Shown piece after piece: positions 54,869 through 63,806 of a stretch of DNA of 64,000 nucleotides (the first letter of the stretch is position 1; each line of letters opens with the position of its first letter). The notes under the pieces were generated by a model, which searched no databases, had not been told where the DNA came from, and saw nothing but the letters and a program-made list of their open reading frames with translations. Origin of the DNA: Candidatus Jettenia sp. (GTDB lineage: Bacteria > Planctomycetota > Brocadiia > Brocadiales > Brocadiaceae); assembly GCA_021650895.1 (NCBI GenBank), contig CP091278.1, forward strand, positions 1,021,659 to 1,085,658, given 5' to 3'. Both the position numbers and the translations under genes were made by a program.

Positions 54869-54929
54869 TGTATAAGAATTTCAAAGTTTACAATCTAATT
54901 TCAATGTATAGGAATTTCAAAGCAACTCT

Positions 54930-55062
54930 GTAGTGGCAAGGCACGCCTTGCCACTACACATCGCTAAAATCGTCGAATGCCTGTCTCTGCAGGGCAACCC
55001 TTTAGGATTGCTCTTACCCTGGTACATTCCAGCGGGGAAGCAAGGCTAAAGCCTTGCCCTAC
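54930..55062 (+). repeat. Composite palindromic repeat, copy 3 (A then B)
   Basis: A (54930-54957) is a perfect palindrome GTAGTGGCAAGGC...GCCTTGCCACTAC. B (54989-55062) starts GCAGGGCAACCC and ends GCCTTGCCCTAC. The preceding AATGTATAGGAATTTCAAAG matches the flank of copy 1 (AATGTATGGGAATTTCAAAG), so the repeat unit is larger than the palindromes. Confidence 0.88.
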
Positions 55063-55161
55063 ATGTTAAGCATGCCTCTTAAAAACCCTTGCATATTGTA
55101 TCCTGATTGATATAATTAAACCTTTATTTATGACTTTCTATAAATCAATAGGATTGGTGCA

Positions 55162-56472
55162 ATGGATCTAAAGACGGAGAAGAAAACGGATTACATCTTT
55201 AAAGCTCCCCGGGGTACAGAAGATATACTACCAGAAAAATGGACTTTATGGAAAAAACTTGAAAATATCGGACGACAGGAGTTCGAACTCTGCGGATATT
55301 ACGAGATCCGCACTCCCATTTTCGAAGATACTCGCCTATTTATCAGGAGCCTTGGAGATGCAACCGATATTGTCGAGAAGGAGATGTATACCTTTGCCGA
55401 TAGTGAAGATTCGAGCATAACCTTACGTCCGGAAAGTACAGCCCCTGTTATGCGCGCATATCTAGAGTGTGAATTACACAAAACAAAAAAATTTCAAAAA
55501 TTCTACTATATCGGCCCCCAATTCAGAAAGGAACGTCCTCAGGCCGGGAGACTCCGTCAATTTCATCAGATGGGCATAGAAGCAGTAGGCGCAACAGATC
55601 CTTTGCTCGATGTGGAAACTATCAGCGTGGCTACCCGGATATTCGACCGACTTGGTCTGAAGGGATACAAGGTCAAGATTAACTCCATTGGCTGTGAGAA
55701 ATGCAGACCCGTCTTTAGAAATATCCTGAAAGAGAAGCTATCCGGACATGAGAAGGAACTGTGTGAACTCTGTCAGTCACGTCTCAACCGGAATGTATTT
55801 CGCATCCTTGACTGTAAAAACGAAAAATGCAAGGCAATCAGTTATCACATGCCCTCTATTAATGATTATTTGTGCGTGGAATGTCAGATTCATGCAAAGG
55901 CAGTACGAGAAGCCCTTTTGGAGATTGGCATTCCTTATATTGTTGATGCCCACTTAGTACGAGGGTTGGATTACTATACAAAAACTGTCTATGAAATCAC
56001 ACACTCTTCATTAGGCGCCCGTGATGCAATCTGTGCGGGAGGGAGATATGATAATTTGATCTCTGATCTCGGAGGCCCTTCAATCGGCTCAGTTGGATTT
56101 GCTATCGGTATGGAGGCAACGATTCTGGCCCTTGAAAATATTGCAGCAAAAAATAAATCTATATATCAGGAAGTTTCTGGTCCATCTCCCTCTGTCTATA
56201 TCGTTTCCATTGGTGAAACCAAAAAACAATGCTTTTCTTTACTGAACTTCTTAAGGAAAGGCAATATTTCTGCTGATTTTGATTATGAAGGGAGAAGCCC
56301 CAAGGCGCAGATGCGAATGGCAAATAAAATGGGTATAAAATATGTAATTATGCTGGGCCCTGATGAATCGGCACGTGGCGATGTTAAGGTTAAAGCTATG
56401 GAAACGGGCGAAGAAGTTACTCTCAAACAAAACGAAGTCCTCCAGTGGTTACTGGACAAACAATCACATTAA
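55162..56472 (+). CDS. hisS: Histidyl-tRNA synthetase
   Basis: 436 residues, class II synthetase. Motif 1 region is around 40-60, motif 2 is FRKERPQAGRLRQFHQMG (121-138), the histidine-A motif LVRGLDYYT near 270 and GGRYDNL (motif 3 side) follow, then a C-terminal anticodon-binding domain (about 340-430). An insertion with paired cysteines (CEKC, CELC, CKNEKC, CVEC at about 178-245) is the usual bacterial zinc-like insert. It charges tRNA-His. The ribosome binding site is weak. aspS follows after 137 bases on the same strand, a common hisS-aspS arrangement. Confidence 0.96.
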   Translation: MDLKTEKKTDYIFKAPRGTEDILPEKWTLWKKLENIGRQEFELCGYYEIRTPIFEDTRLFIRSLGDATDIVEKEMYTFADSEDSSITLRPESTAPVMRAYLECELHKTKKFQKFYYIGPQFRKERPQAGRLRQFHQMGIEAVGATDPLLDVETISVATRIFDRLGLKGYKVKINSIGCEKCRPVFRNILKEKLSGHEKELCELCQSRLNRNVFRILDCKNEKCKAISYHMPSINDYLCVECQIHAKAVREALLEIGIPYIVDAHLVRGLDYYTKTVYEITHSSLGARDAICAGGRYDNLISDLGGPSIGSVGFAIGMEATILALENIAAKNKSIYQEVSGPSPSVYIVSIGETKKQCFSLLNFLRKGNISADFDYEGRSPKAQMRMANKMGIKYVIMLGPDESARGDVKVKAMETGEEVTLKQNEVLQWLLDKQSH

Positions 56473-56609
56473 CTTGAAGGATTCTTTATTTATTATCCAC
56501 GATAGTCTCAAATATTTTTCAATCGCCATCTCATGCCTTTGCATTTTAGTGGCAAATAATCCAGGATAAAAGCTGGCACATTATTGCATTTCAAGGAGAT
56601 AATCCATAC

Positions 56610-58382
56610 ATGTCAATACTCAAGCGAACACATACCTGTGGTCAATTACGCATAGGAGATGTAAAATCGGTCGTAATTCTGGTTGGATGGGTAAGCAGCG
56701 TCCGGGATCACGGGGGATTAATCTTTGTTGATTTGCGGGATCGCTATGGCATTACCCAAGTAGTTTTTAATCCAGACACAGGAAGCGAATTTTACGACAT
56801 TGCCCGTCAGTTAAGACAAGAATATGTTATTGCTATAAAGGGAAGCGTTTCTGCCCGACCAACTGGCACTGTAAATCCCAACCTGGATACCGGAGAAATA
56901 GAGGTCCATGCCGATACCCTTGAGGTTTTAAATAAATCCGAGACTCCTCCCTTTGAGATTGCTGATGAGAGTAATGTATCTTTAGAATTAAGATTAAAGT
57001 ACCGCTATCTGGATTTACGGCGCTCTATCATGCAAAAGCGATTGATCTTCCGGCATAAGATATGCCAGACGATACGTGAATATCTCGACCGTCTAAATTT
57101 TGTTGATATCGAGACACCCGTACTAACAAAGAGCACTCCGGAAGGAGCAAGGGATTATCTGGTACCCAGCAGGGTTAATCTGGGAAAGTTTTATGCGCTG
57201 CCCCAATCTCCTCAACTCTTCAAACAAATTCTTATGGTAGCAGGTTATGACCGGTACTTCCAGATTGTACGATGCTTTCGGGATGAAGACCTCCGTGCCC
57301 AGCGGCAGCCTGAATTTACCCAAATGGATATGGAGATGTCTTTTATTGACGAAAATGATATTATCCGGATCATCGAAGGACTTGTTGCGACCGTTTTTGA
57401 TAAGGTTATCGGTAAAAAGGTTCTGACCCCTTTTCCCAGGCTTTCTTATAAAGAGGCCATGACCTCTTACGGGTGCGATGCTCCTGATCTGCGCTTTGAT
57501 ATGAAGATAAAGGATATATCTGATATTGCTCAGACTTCAAATTTTAAGGTATTTCTCGATACAATCAAATCAGGCGGGCAAGTTCGGGGTATTAATGCTA
57601 CTGGCTGTGGAAATTATTCAAGGAAGGATATTGATGATTTAACTACCTTTGTTGGTCAATTTGGAGCTAAGGGTCTCGCATGGTTCAAGGTGGAAGAGAA
57701 CGGTTTGGCTTCATCGATAGCAAAATTCTTTCCCCTGGAAAATCAGGAAAACATACAACGCCGGATGGATGCAAAGAAAGGGGATTTGCTTCTTTTTGTT
57801 GCCGATAAGCCTAAGGTAGTTTCCCAATCACTTGCACAACTCAGGTTACATCTCGGCCATAAAAATAAACTCATTAATACGAGTGCATTTAATTTTTCAT
57901 GGGTTGTAGACTTTCCATTGTTCGACTATAATGAGGATTTACAGCGGTATGAGGTGCTTCACCATCCGTTTACCTCGCCTTATCCTGACGATCTCCCCAT
58001 ATTGGAAGAAAAACCTCTGGAAGTTAAGGCCCGCGCTTACGATTTAGTGCTCAATGGTGTAGAACTCGGAGGGGGCAGTATCCGTATTCATACCCCTGAA
58101 GTGCAAAAAAGGGTTTTCCGCTTACTTGGTATAGATGATACTAATGCTGCTGCAAAATTTGGATTCTTACTTGATGCGCTCAAATACGGTGCTCCACCTC
58201 ATGGTGGAATTGCTTTAGGTGTAGATCGCATGGTTACGTTACTATTACAGCTCGATGATATTCGGGAGGTTATTGCATTTCCTAAGACACAGAAGGCTAC
58301 CTGCCTTATGACAAATGCGCCATCGGAGGTCGATACACAACAACTTTGTGATTTAGGGATACGGCTAACAGAACATACATGA
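56610..58382 (+). CDS. aspS: Aspartyl-tRNA synthetase (bacterial type)
   Basis: 590 residues with AAGGAG 12 bases before ATG. An N-terminal OB-fold anticodon-binding domain (1-105, with GWVSSVRDHGGLIFVDLRDR), the class II core with motif 2 FRDEDLRAQRQPEFTQMDME, the bacterial GAD insertion (about 290-400) and motif 3 GGIALGVDR near 535 are complete. It charges tRNA-Asp; a non-discriminating (Asp/Asn) role cannot be judged without gatCAB or asnS information. Confidence 0.96.
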   Translation: MSILKRTHTCGQLRIGDVKSVVILVGWVSSVRDHGGLIFVDLRDRYGITQVVFNPDTGSEFYDIARQLRQEYVIAIKGSVSARPTGTVNPNLDTGEIEVHADTLEVLNKSETPPFEIADESNVSLELRLKYRYLDLRRSIMQKRLIFRHKICQTIREYLDRLNFVDIETPVLTKSTPEGARDYLVPSRVNLGKFYALPQSPQLFKQILMVAGYDRYFQIVRCFRDEDLRAQRQPEFTQMDMEMSFIDENDIIRIIEGLVATVFDKVIGKKVLTPFPRLSYKEAMTSYGCDAPDLRFDMKIKDISDIAQTSNFKVFLDTIKSGGQVRGINATGCGNYSRKDIDDLTTFVGQFGAKGLAWFKVEENGLASSIAKFFPLENQENIQRRMDAKKGDLLLFVADKPKVVSQSLAQLRLHLGHKNKLINTSAFNFSWVVDFPLFDYNEDLQRYEVLHHPFTSPYPDDLPILEEKPLEVKARAYDLVLNGVELGGGSIRIHTPEVQKRVFRLLGIDDTNAAAKFGFLLDALKYGAPPHGGIALGVDRMVTLLLQLDDIREVIAFPKTQKATCLMTNAPSEVDTQQLCDLGIRLTEHT

Positions 58383-58474
58383 TCTATATTATGGTAGAGA
58401 CAAACCTTATGCTCGTCCGTAATCATACAAAGCTGTGTTGAATAGATCGAATTGGAGAAATCTGGAACATTACC

Positions 58475-58994
58475 CCATATGCATCAAGCTAAGAATCGTG
58501 TTCCATGAAAAAGGAGGTATCCACTTGGAGAAAGAGAAATGTATGTCCATGCTCCCCTCTAATCCCCCCTAACCCCCCTTTAAAAAAGGGGGGAAAGTAA
58601 AGATAAGTCTAGAAAGGGGGAAAAGAAGGATAAGTTTAAAAAAGGAGGAAAGAAAGATAAATTTAGAAAAGGGAGAACGAGGGATTTCCTCCTTTTCTAA
58701 AGGGGGATCAAGGGGGATTATAGGTGGCTTGTTACTCTTCACCATTTACCTATTTTAACTTGATACATATGCCCCTAACCTCCCTTTAGAAAAGGGAGGA
58801 AAGATTCCCTCTTGAGAAAGGTTTGCCTGATCGAACATATCAAACTTTTTCCCCTTTCTAAAGAGAGACTAAGGGAGATTATGCATTTCCCCTTTTTCTA
58901 AAGGGGGACGAAGGGGGACTATGCATCTCCTCCTTTTCTAAAGGGGGATTATGTTATTCTTCACCGTTTACCTATTTTAGCTTGATGCATATGG
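58475..58994. mobile_element. 520-bp non-coding element with perfect 18-bp terminal inverted repeats
   Basis: Left end CCATATGCATCAAGCTAA (58475-58492) and right end TTAGCTTGATGCATATGG (58977-58994) are exact complements. The interior has no gene but a series of homopolymer-rich arms (CTTTCTAAAGGGGGAT, AAGGGGGATT, CCCCCCTTTAAAAAAGGGGG) in both orientations, and an internal near-copy of the right end at about 58749-58771 with the same lead-in TTCACC-TTTACCTATTTTA. A solitary left end, 18 of 18 bases, lies at 43143-43160. This looks like a MITE-like or retron-free repeat; nothing encodes a transposase for it here. Confidence 0.75.
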
Positions 58995-59074
58995 AATATT
59001 ACCCACCCCTATTCCCTTCCAGGATGAGAATAAAAATGATAACAAATTTTATATAAAGTTAGGAGTATTTTTAC

Positions 59075-59473
59075 GTGAAACGACAGATGCTTATATTGCT
59101 TATCGGGGCTGCCCTTGTAATTCTTATGATTTCATTTGGGTTTCTTATATACCTGAAACGTTTACACAATTCCATGTCCTATTTTGAAACAGTTGGACAC
59201 TATGTACAGCAAGGCAAGCTCGATGATGCTATTGCCCTTTTGAAAGATGGCTTACAAAAAAACCCACACTTTGCGGAGGCTCACGCTGCTCTGGGAATGA
59301 TCTATAACAAAAAGGATTTATATGACGAGGCACTTTCAGAGTTACAAACGGCATTAACTATCAATCCTGATCTTATCGATGTCTATCAGGAAATGTATCT
59401 GATTTATAGAAAGAAGGGTATGGAAGATGAGGCTAAAAAGGCATTAGATTCTTATGAAAAGCTGAAAAAGTAA
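59075..59473 (+). CDS. Membrane-anchored TPR protein
   Basis: 132 residues; GTG start with AGGAG 9 bases upstream. One N-terminal membrane helix (about 5-28) and then two to three tetratricopeptide repeats (YVQQGKLDDAIALLKDGLQK; HFAEAHAALGMIYNKKDLYDEALSEL; LIDVYQEMYLIYRKKG). TPRs mediate protein-protein contacts, here probably on the extracytoplasmic side. It is followed after 45 bases by a second TPR protein with the same repeat type, so they probably form an operon and perhaps a complex. Confidence 0.8.
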   Translation: MKRQMLILLIGAALVILMISFGFLIYLKRLHNSMSYFETVGHYVQQGKLDDAIALLKDGLQKNPHFAEAHAALGMIYNKKDLYDEALSELQTALTINPDLIDVYQEMYLIYRKKGMEDEAKKALDSYEKLKK

Positions 59474-59518
59474 GAGAATTTTTTTGAATACACAGTAAGA
59501 ACGTGTTAAAATTTTTGT

Positions 59519-60556
59519 ATGAGAAAATATTTATCATTATTTTTATCTATCTTTATCCTTATAGGCATGCTTCACGCACAGGCTATATTTGCTGCTCCAG
59601 AGGATGAGGCCAATAAGTATTACCTGGATGCGTACAATATGTATAAACTGGGCAAAATGGATGAATCCATGGAAATGCTAAAGAAAGTCGTTACGCTTAA
59701 TCCAAACCATGCTGAAGCACATTTTGGTATGGGAAGTATCTATTTCCGGCAAAATATGTTCGATAACGCTATTAAGGAATTTACCAAAGTTACCCGCATT
59801 AAGCCAGAATATGTCGAAGCTTATCAGAGACTTTGGCTGGCATATAAAAAACTGGGTATGAATGACAAGGCGGAGCAGGAACTTCTCAAATACAAAAAAT
59901 TGATTGAGGAGCGTATGCAGGCTATGGGAGGCGGCGCATCACCTCAGGTTGCAAAACCGGTTACTCCACCGCCTAGAAGAGAAGAACCTGAGGATGAGGA
60001 TGAGGAAGAAGAAAGACCCAGTCCGGAATATAAACCTTCGGAAACAAGACCTCCTGAAACAACTACCCCACCAAGAACAAGCGTTGCAGAATCAAGGCCA
60101 CCAGAGCCAGAAGCCAAAGAAGAAAGGTCTGTAGTGGTAAAGCCTGTGGCTCCCGCACCACAAACACCGCAGGAATCGAGACCTCATTCCGTTGTTGAAT
60201 CAAGACCCCCAATAATACCGCAAACAAGCCCAATACAGATAAGGCCAGCGGTAGAGCCGCCCAGGCTACCTTCAGAAACGAGACCTGCAACGGAAGTTGA
60301 TACCCATACCGATCATACATCTCCCTATATAAAGGTTAAAAAGCATACATTTTCCTTTAAAAGTCTTCTGAATCCATTTAAAAAGATGAGCTCAACCTTA
60401 TTTAAAAGTCCTTTTAAAAAGAGTACTGAGAAAGTGGAAAAACCGTATGTTGGCAAGCTTGTAAAAGGGTTTGTTTATTACATTGTGGGTGTACAGATCT
60501 GGCTCTGCGTCATTGCGACTTTGTGCATATACTTCCGTAAAGCTAAAAAAGGATAA
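59519..60556 (+). CDS. TPR protein with proline/glutamate-rich linker and C-terminal membrane helix
   Basis: 345 residues: signal peptide (about 1-25, ending AQAIFA), TPR units about 28-125, then a low-complexity region about 135-270 rich in Pro, Glu and Arg with repeated units (ESRPPEP, SETRPPE, ESRPPII, SETRPAT), a basic stretch KSLLNPFKKMSSTLFKSPFK, and a membrane helix about 315-338. The linker resembles cell-wall or periplasm-spanning spacers (TonB-like). Function unknown; the layout suggests a tether holding the TPR domain at a distance from the membrane. Confidence 0.8.
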   Translation: MRKYLSLFLSIFILIGMLHAQAIFAAPEDEANKYYLDAYNMYKLGKMDESMEMLKKVVTLNPNHAEAHFGMGSIYFRQNMFDNAIKEFTKVTRIKPEYVEAYQRLWLAYKKLGMNDKAEQELLKYKKLIEERMQAMGGGASPQVAKPVTPPPRREEPEDEDEEEERPSPEYKPSETRPPETTTPPRTSVAESRPPEPEAKEERSVVVKPVAPAPQTPQESRPHSVVESRPPIIPQTSPIQIRPAVEPPRLPSETRPATEVDTHTDHTSPYIKVKKHTFSFKSLLNPFKKMSSTLFKSPFKKSTEKVEKPYVGKLVKGFVYYIVGVQIWLCVIATLCIYFRKAKKG

Positions 60557-60839
60557 ATAGTCCAAGAAAGATTCCCCTAAGAAGTCAATCTGACATTCAA
60601 GAGGTTTTCTCACGAGTATCGAGAGATATTTGGTTGATTTTTAAGTCTGCAAAGTCATATCCATGCCTGGAATTTATCCCTTTGGTGGATTCGTTCCGTT
60701 TAATCCACCATTGCATCGTAATGACATTGGGTGGCTCAGAAATTATTCCGCCTTTGGCGTTGCAACCTATCAACCGTTAAAAAATAGTTCTTCTGCTCAG
60801 CTTAAAAGAAAATCTCTCGAAGGTATTGTAACTTCTTCT

Positions 60840-61367
60840 TTACTTAGCTAAACTGTCATGGCCTCTTTTCAGCCACATTTCGCAGAGAGGAATAAAGATA
60901 TAGGCTCCAAAGCTTAGCGTAAGGAGAATATTGGAAATGATAAAGGTAATCACAAAGTGATGGCATACATACCTGATAAGCCATGGGGCTGCCAGATTTA
61001 ACAGAATGCCGAGAAAGGAAACACTATATATGGTAGTCTTTAACCCTTCACGGGTATGCGTCATTGCCATGATACGGGAAAGAATAAATACTACGATAGG
61101 TATTGAAAAGATATGGGTATGAGTTACTTCTAAAAGTTCCCGATAGGATTTTGCAAAGAATAAACCTTCCTCCATCTTAGTCTGGTTTTCCTCCATAGAT
61201 GCAGGATCAAACTCTTCCTCTTCATCACCACAATAATAGCGTATTGTCTTCTCCGGGGAAAAACCCGTTCTCTCATAATAATTCAAGAAGCCAATTCCAA
61301 CGGCTATAGCAATAATAAACAGGAAAAACGTGAAAAAGACCTTATTACTGACCGGAAGCGACCACAT
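60840..61367 (-). CDS. Four-helix membrane protein with histidine motif, partner of the ApbE fusion
   Basis: About 175 residues (ATG 61367; ATG 61379 is 4 residues longer). Membrane helices about 8-28, 85-105, 115-135 and 145-168. A short outside loop is acidic (CGDEEEEFDP), and the second helix begins ELLEVTHTHIFSIPIVVFIL; further histidines lie in YVCHHFVIT. Paired membrane histidines could bind a b-type haem. I recall similar small proteins next to ApbE or FMN-binding genes in deltaproteobacteria but cannot name the family. It overlaps the 3' end of the ApbE fusion gene by 23 bases, so the two are translationally coupled. Confidence 0.68.
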   Translation of the reverse strand: MWSLPVSNKVFFTFFLFIIAIAVGIGFLNYYERTGFSPEKTIRYYCGDEEEEFDPASMEENQTKMEEGLFFAKSYRELLEVTHTHIFSIPIVVFILSRIMAMTHTREGLKTTIYSVSFLGILLNLAAPWLIRYVCHHFVITFIISNILLTLSFGAYIFIPLCEMWLKRGHDSLAK

Positions 61368-63165
61368 GCCACCTAACATTCCCTTCTCCTTCGCTCTTAA
61401 TTTTCCTGAATTTCTCTTTAAAACCCATCGTCATATCTACCATAATTTTCCCATCCTTCCCCTCATACATAATTAAGGCACCGGCGCCGGGAATTTTACT
61501 AATCAATTTTAAACCTTTTTCAGGCCCTAAAACAAATACACTGGTGGATAACGCATCAACCTCTGTGCCCTTAGGAGCAACAATTGTCGTTGCCAGCACA
61601 CCGCTTACCGGTTTTCCCGTCCTCGGATCTATGATATGTGAATATCGTTTTCCCTGTATCTCAAAGAACCGTTCATAATCTCCGGATGTTGCAGTGGCCT
61701 CATTTTTGAGTTCCAGATAGCCGAGAATTTCATTACTATCCCGTGGATGCTGCACACCGACCTTCCATACATTTTTACCGGGCGGGGCACCAAGTACAGA
61801 AATATTTCCGCCAAGATTAACACAGGCATTATCAATATCAAATTTTTTCATAATTTCCATTGCCTTGTCTACAGCATATCCCTTCCCGATACCGCCCAGA
61901 TCAATTTGAGTCTGATCATTTTTATAGGATATGGTGCATAGATCTTGTGATCCCGCCCTTTTATCATCTATTACAATATTCTTATAAGATACGGCAGGTA
62001 AAATATCTTCTATCTCTTTATCCGATGGGATGTGCCCCTTTTCATCAAAAAATCCCCAAAGAGCAACAATCGGAGAAACAGTAATGTCAAAAGCACCTTC
62101 ACTCAGTTCACTATAGTATTGCGATATCTTAATCACATCGAGAAGTTCTTTATCGCAGGGTACAGATGATTTTGCTGCCTTTTTATTGAGCAGGGAAAGC
62201 TCACTATCATCTTTGTAATTGCTCATAATGCGATCCATACGTTCCATCTCATCTAGAGCAGCATCAATTGCCTTGCCGGCAATTTTTTCATCGTTGGAAT
62301 AAACAGATATCTCTGCAAAAGTACCCATAATCATACGGGTCTGTTTCAGGAGTTTCCTCTCGGAAGATACATCTTTTCCATCATCATGAGCTAGTGTACT
62401 TTTTTCAAGACCTTGTCTCTTCTTCTCATTGGCATTTCTTTTCTTCTTTGCATGTTGTGATCTGCTTGATTCTTCAGAGGATCTCTCTTTTTCTGATGTT
62501 ACCACACCAATATTTTTAGGCCTTATATGACTCACATCTCTTTTACCATTGAGATAATATTCATGAATGACAACGAGTACCTTTCTTACACCTGCACACA
62601 TACACTGCACAGACATGGTAGCGCCAGTAATATTGATGATATCCTTATTTAACCGGATCGGATTCTTGATTGATTTTCCAATAAATTGATAAAGGAACCG
62701 TTTTCTGGCAACATCTCCACCACGGCTCTCACGGTAAACAAGAACGGCTACATTATTAATCTTCCCATTTGGTTTTACACCGACAATAAAGGTAAAAGGA
62801 TGAAATTTCCCAACCTCTTCGGTAATAATTGCATATCCCTGGATAACACCTTTACTCTTACCAATATAAACTTTAAATCCACCTTCATAAAGCCTTCTTG
62901 CAAGTTGTTTTTCAAGACCGCGTTTTTCTTCAGGTGTCATGATAAATTCATCAGTTACAATCTCATCACACTCAGAAAAAACAAGGGCAAGCGCCTGTTC
63001 TTCTGTAAGATACGTCTGAAGTTGAAAACTCTCTTCAGACTCTGTGCTTGCATGTACTTTCTGAACATCAAAAAACAGAGAGACGATTGGTAATAATAAC
63101 AATAGAAATATAAAAACAGAAGGTTTTATTCTCTTATCTATGAGTTTCATTGATTGATCTAACAT
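61345..63165 (-). CDS. apbE: FMN_bind domain fused to ApbE (FAD:protein FMN transferase)
   Basis: 606 residues. N-terminal membrane segment/signal (about 15-38). An FMN_bind domain about 90-205 carries the flavinylation motif TGATMS (180-185), where Thr183 would receive FMN by phosphoester link, as in NqrC/RnfG. A charged linker (about 212-270) follows, then a full ApbE domain about 275-600 with MGTFAEIS, DLGGIGKGYAVDKA (422-435), VNLGGNI, SHIIDPRTGKPVSG and the metal-binding DALSTSVF. ApbE normally modifies a separate protein; here enzyme and acceptor are in one chain. It should act outside the cytoplasm in electron transfer with the coupled membrane protein downstream. Confidence 0.93.
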   Translation of the reverse strand: MLDQSMKLIDKRIKPSVFIFLLLLLPIVSLFFDVQKVHASTESEESFQLQTYLTEEQALALVFSECDEIVTDEFIMTPEEKRGLEKQLARRLYEGGFKVYIGKSKGVIQGYAIITEEVGKFHPFTFIVGVKPNGKINNVAVLVYRESRGGDVARKRFLYQFIGKSIKNPIRLNKDIINITGATMSVQCMCAGVRKVLVVIHEYYLNGKRDVSHIRPKNIGVVTSEKERSSEESSRSQHAKKKRNANEKKRQGLEKSTLAHDDGKDVSSERKLLKQTRMIMGTFAEISVYSNDEKIAGKAIDAALDEMERMDRIMSNYKDDSELSLLNKKAAKSSVPCDKELLDVIKISQYYSELSEGAFDITVSPIVALWGFFDEKGHIPSDKEIEDILPAVSYKNIVIDDKRAGSQDLCTISYKNDQTQIDLGGIGKGYAVDKAMEIMKKFDIDNACVNLGGNISVLGAPPGKNVWKVGVQHPRDSNEILGYLELKNEATATSGDYERFFEIQGKRYSHIIDPRTGKPVSGVLATTIVAPKGTEVDALSTSVFVLGPEKGLKLISKIPGAGALIMYEGKDGKIMVDMTMGFKEKFRKIKSEGEGNVRWHVVASGQ

Positions 63166-63320
63166 TTTTCTTTATACAAAAAATTCCATTGTATATAACT
63201 TTTGTAAGCCCGAAGTTTTCCCGGAAAAAATCACTTTTTTCATGAATTTCTTTATCCTCTTATCTGAAGGAAAGCACAATAATGAAAGGTATTGACTTGC
63301 TGAATGAAACGGTGTAGTGC

Positions 63321-63806
63321 TTACTGGTTAGCAAGAATATTTTCCAGTTTCTTCAAGAATTCTTGTTCAATGACACCATCAGATGGAATGCGGCTCCATC
63401 GATATGCACCACTGCCACCCGGTGGTTTCTCTTCAATCTGAGTATTTACGGAAACATATGTCTTATTTTGTTCGCCACTTACTTTTATAGTCAGGCGATA
63501 GCGTTCTTGCCATTGTCCTTCCAGGAGTACCCCGGTAGTTCTTCTTCTTGACCATCCCTTCACCCATTGAGTTTTTATAATACCCTTTTCTTTGTCTACG
63601 GTTTTAACACGAATACCCTCAATCACCTGCATTGCCGCATCCCATACGGTATTTACATCCTTATCAAAATAGTGTGAGATTGCGGACATACTTCTCAACC
63701 CACCCCTCGAAGCACACCCTGTAGGAACAGTAGTCCAGAGAATCATACATAGCAATACGAAAACAAGAGATGTAGCAGATGACAATCTTTTTCGGTTTGT
63801 ATTCAT
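63321..63806 (-). CDS. Hypothetical lipoprotein, BamC-like fold possible
   Basis: 161 residues. Signal peptide ending in a lipobox (VPTGC, Cys31). The mature part (about 35-158) has an alternating helix-strand pattern (ISHYFDKDVNTVWDAAMQVI; DKEKGIIKTQW; YRLTIKVSGEQNKTYVSVN) that resembles BamC/NlpB-type or similar helix-grip lipoproteins. It is exported and lipid-anchored. It lies 155 bases upstream of the ApbE fusion gene on the same strand; whether the genes are linked functionally is not evident. Confidence 0.72.
   Translation of the reverse strand: MNTNRKRLSSATSLVFVLLCMILWTTVPTGCASRGGLRSMSAISHYFDKDVNTVWDAAMQVIEGIRVKTVDKEKGIIKTQWVKGWSRRRTTGVLLEGQWQERYRLTIKVSGEQNKTYVSVNTQIEEKPPGGSGAYRWSRIPSDGVIEQEFLKKLENILANQ

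Noticed and set aside
58475-58994. CRISPR array
   Set aside because: The G/C-rich arms vary in length, occur in both orientations and lack regular spacers; no cas genes are present.
60663-60851. 62-codon plus-strand frame starting MPGIYPFGGF
   Set aside because: No ribosome binding site, no recognisable family, and it runs into the end of the convergent membrane protein gene; likely chance.
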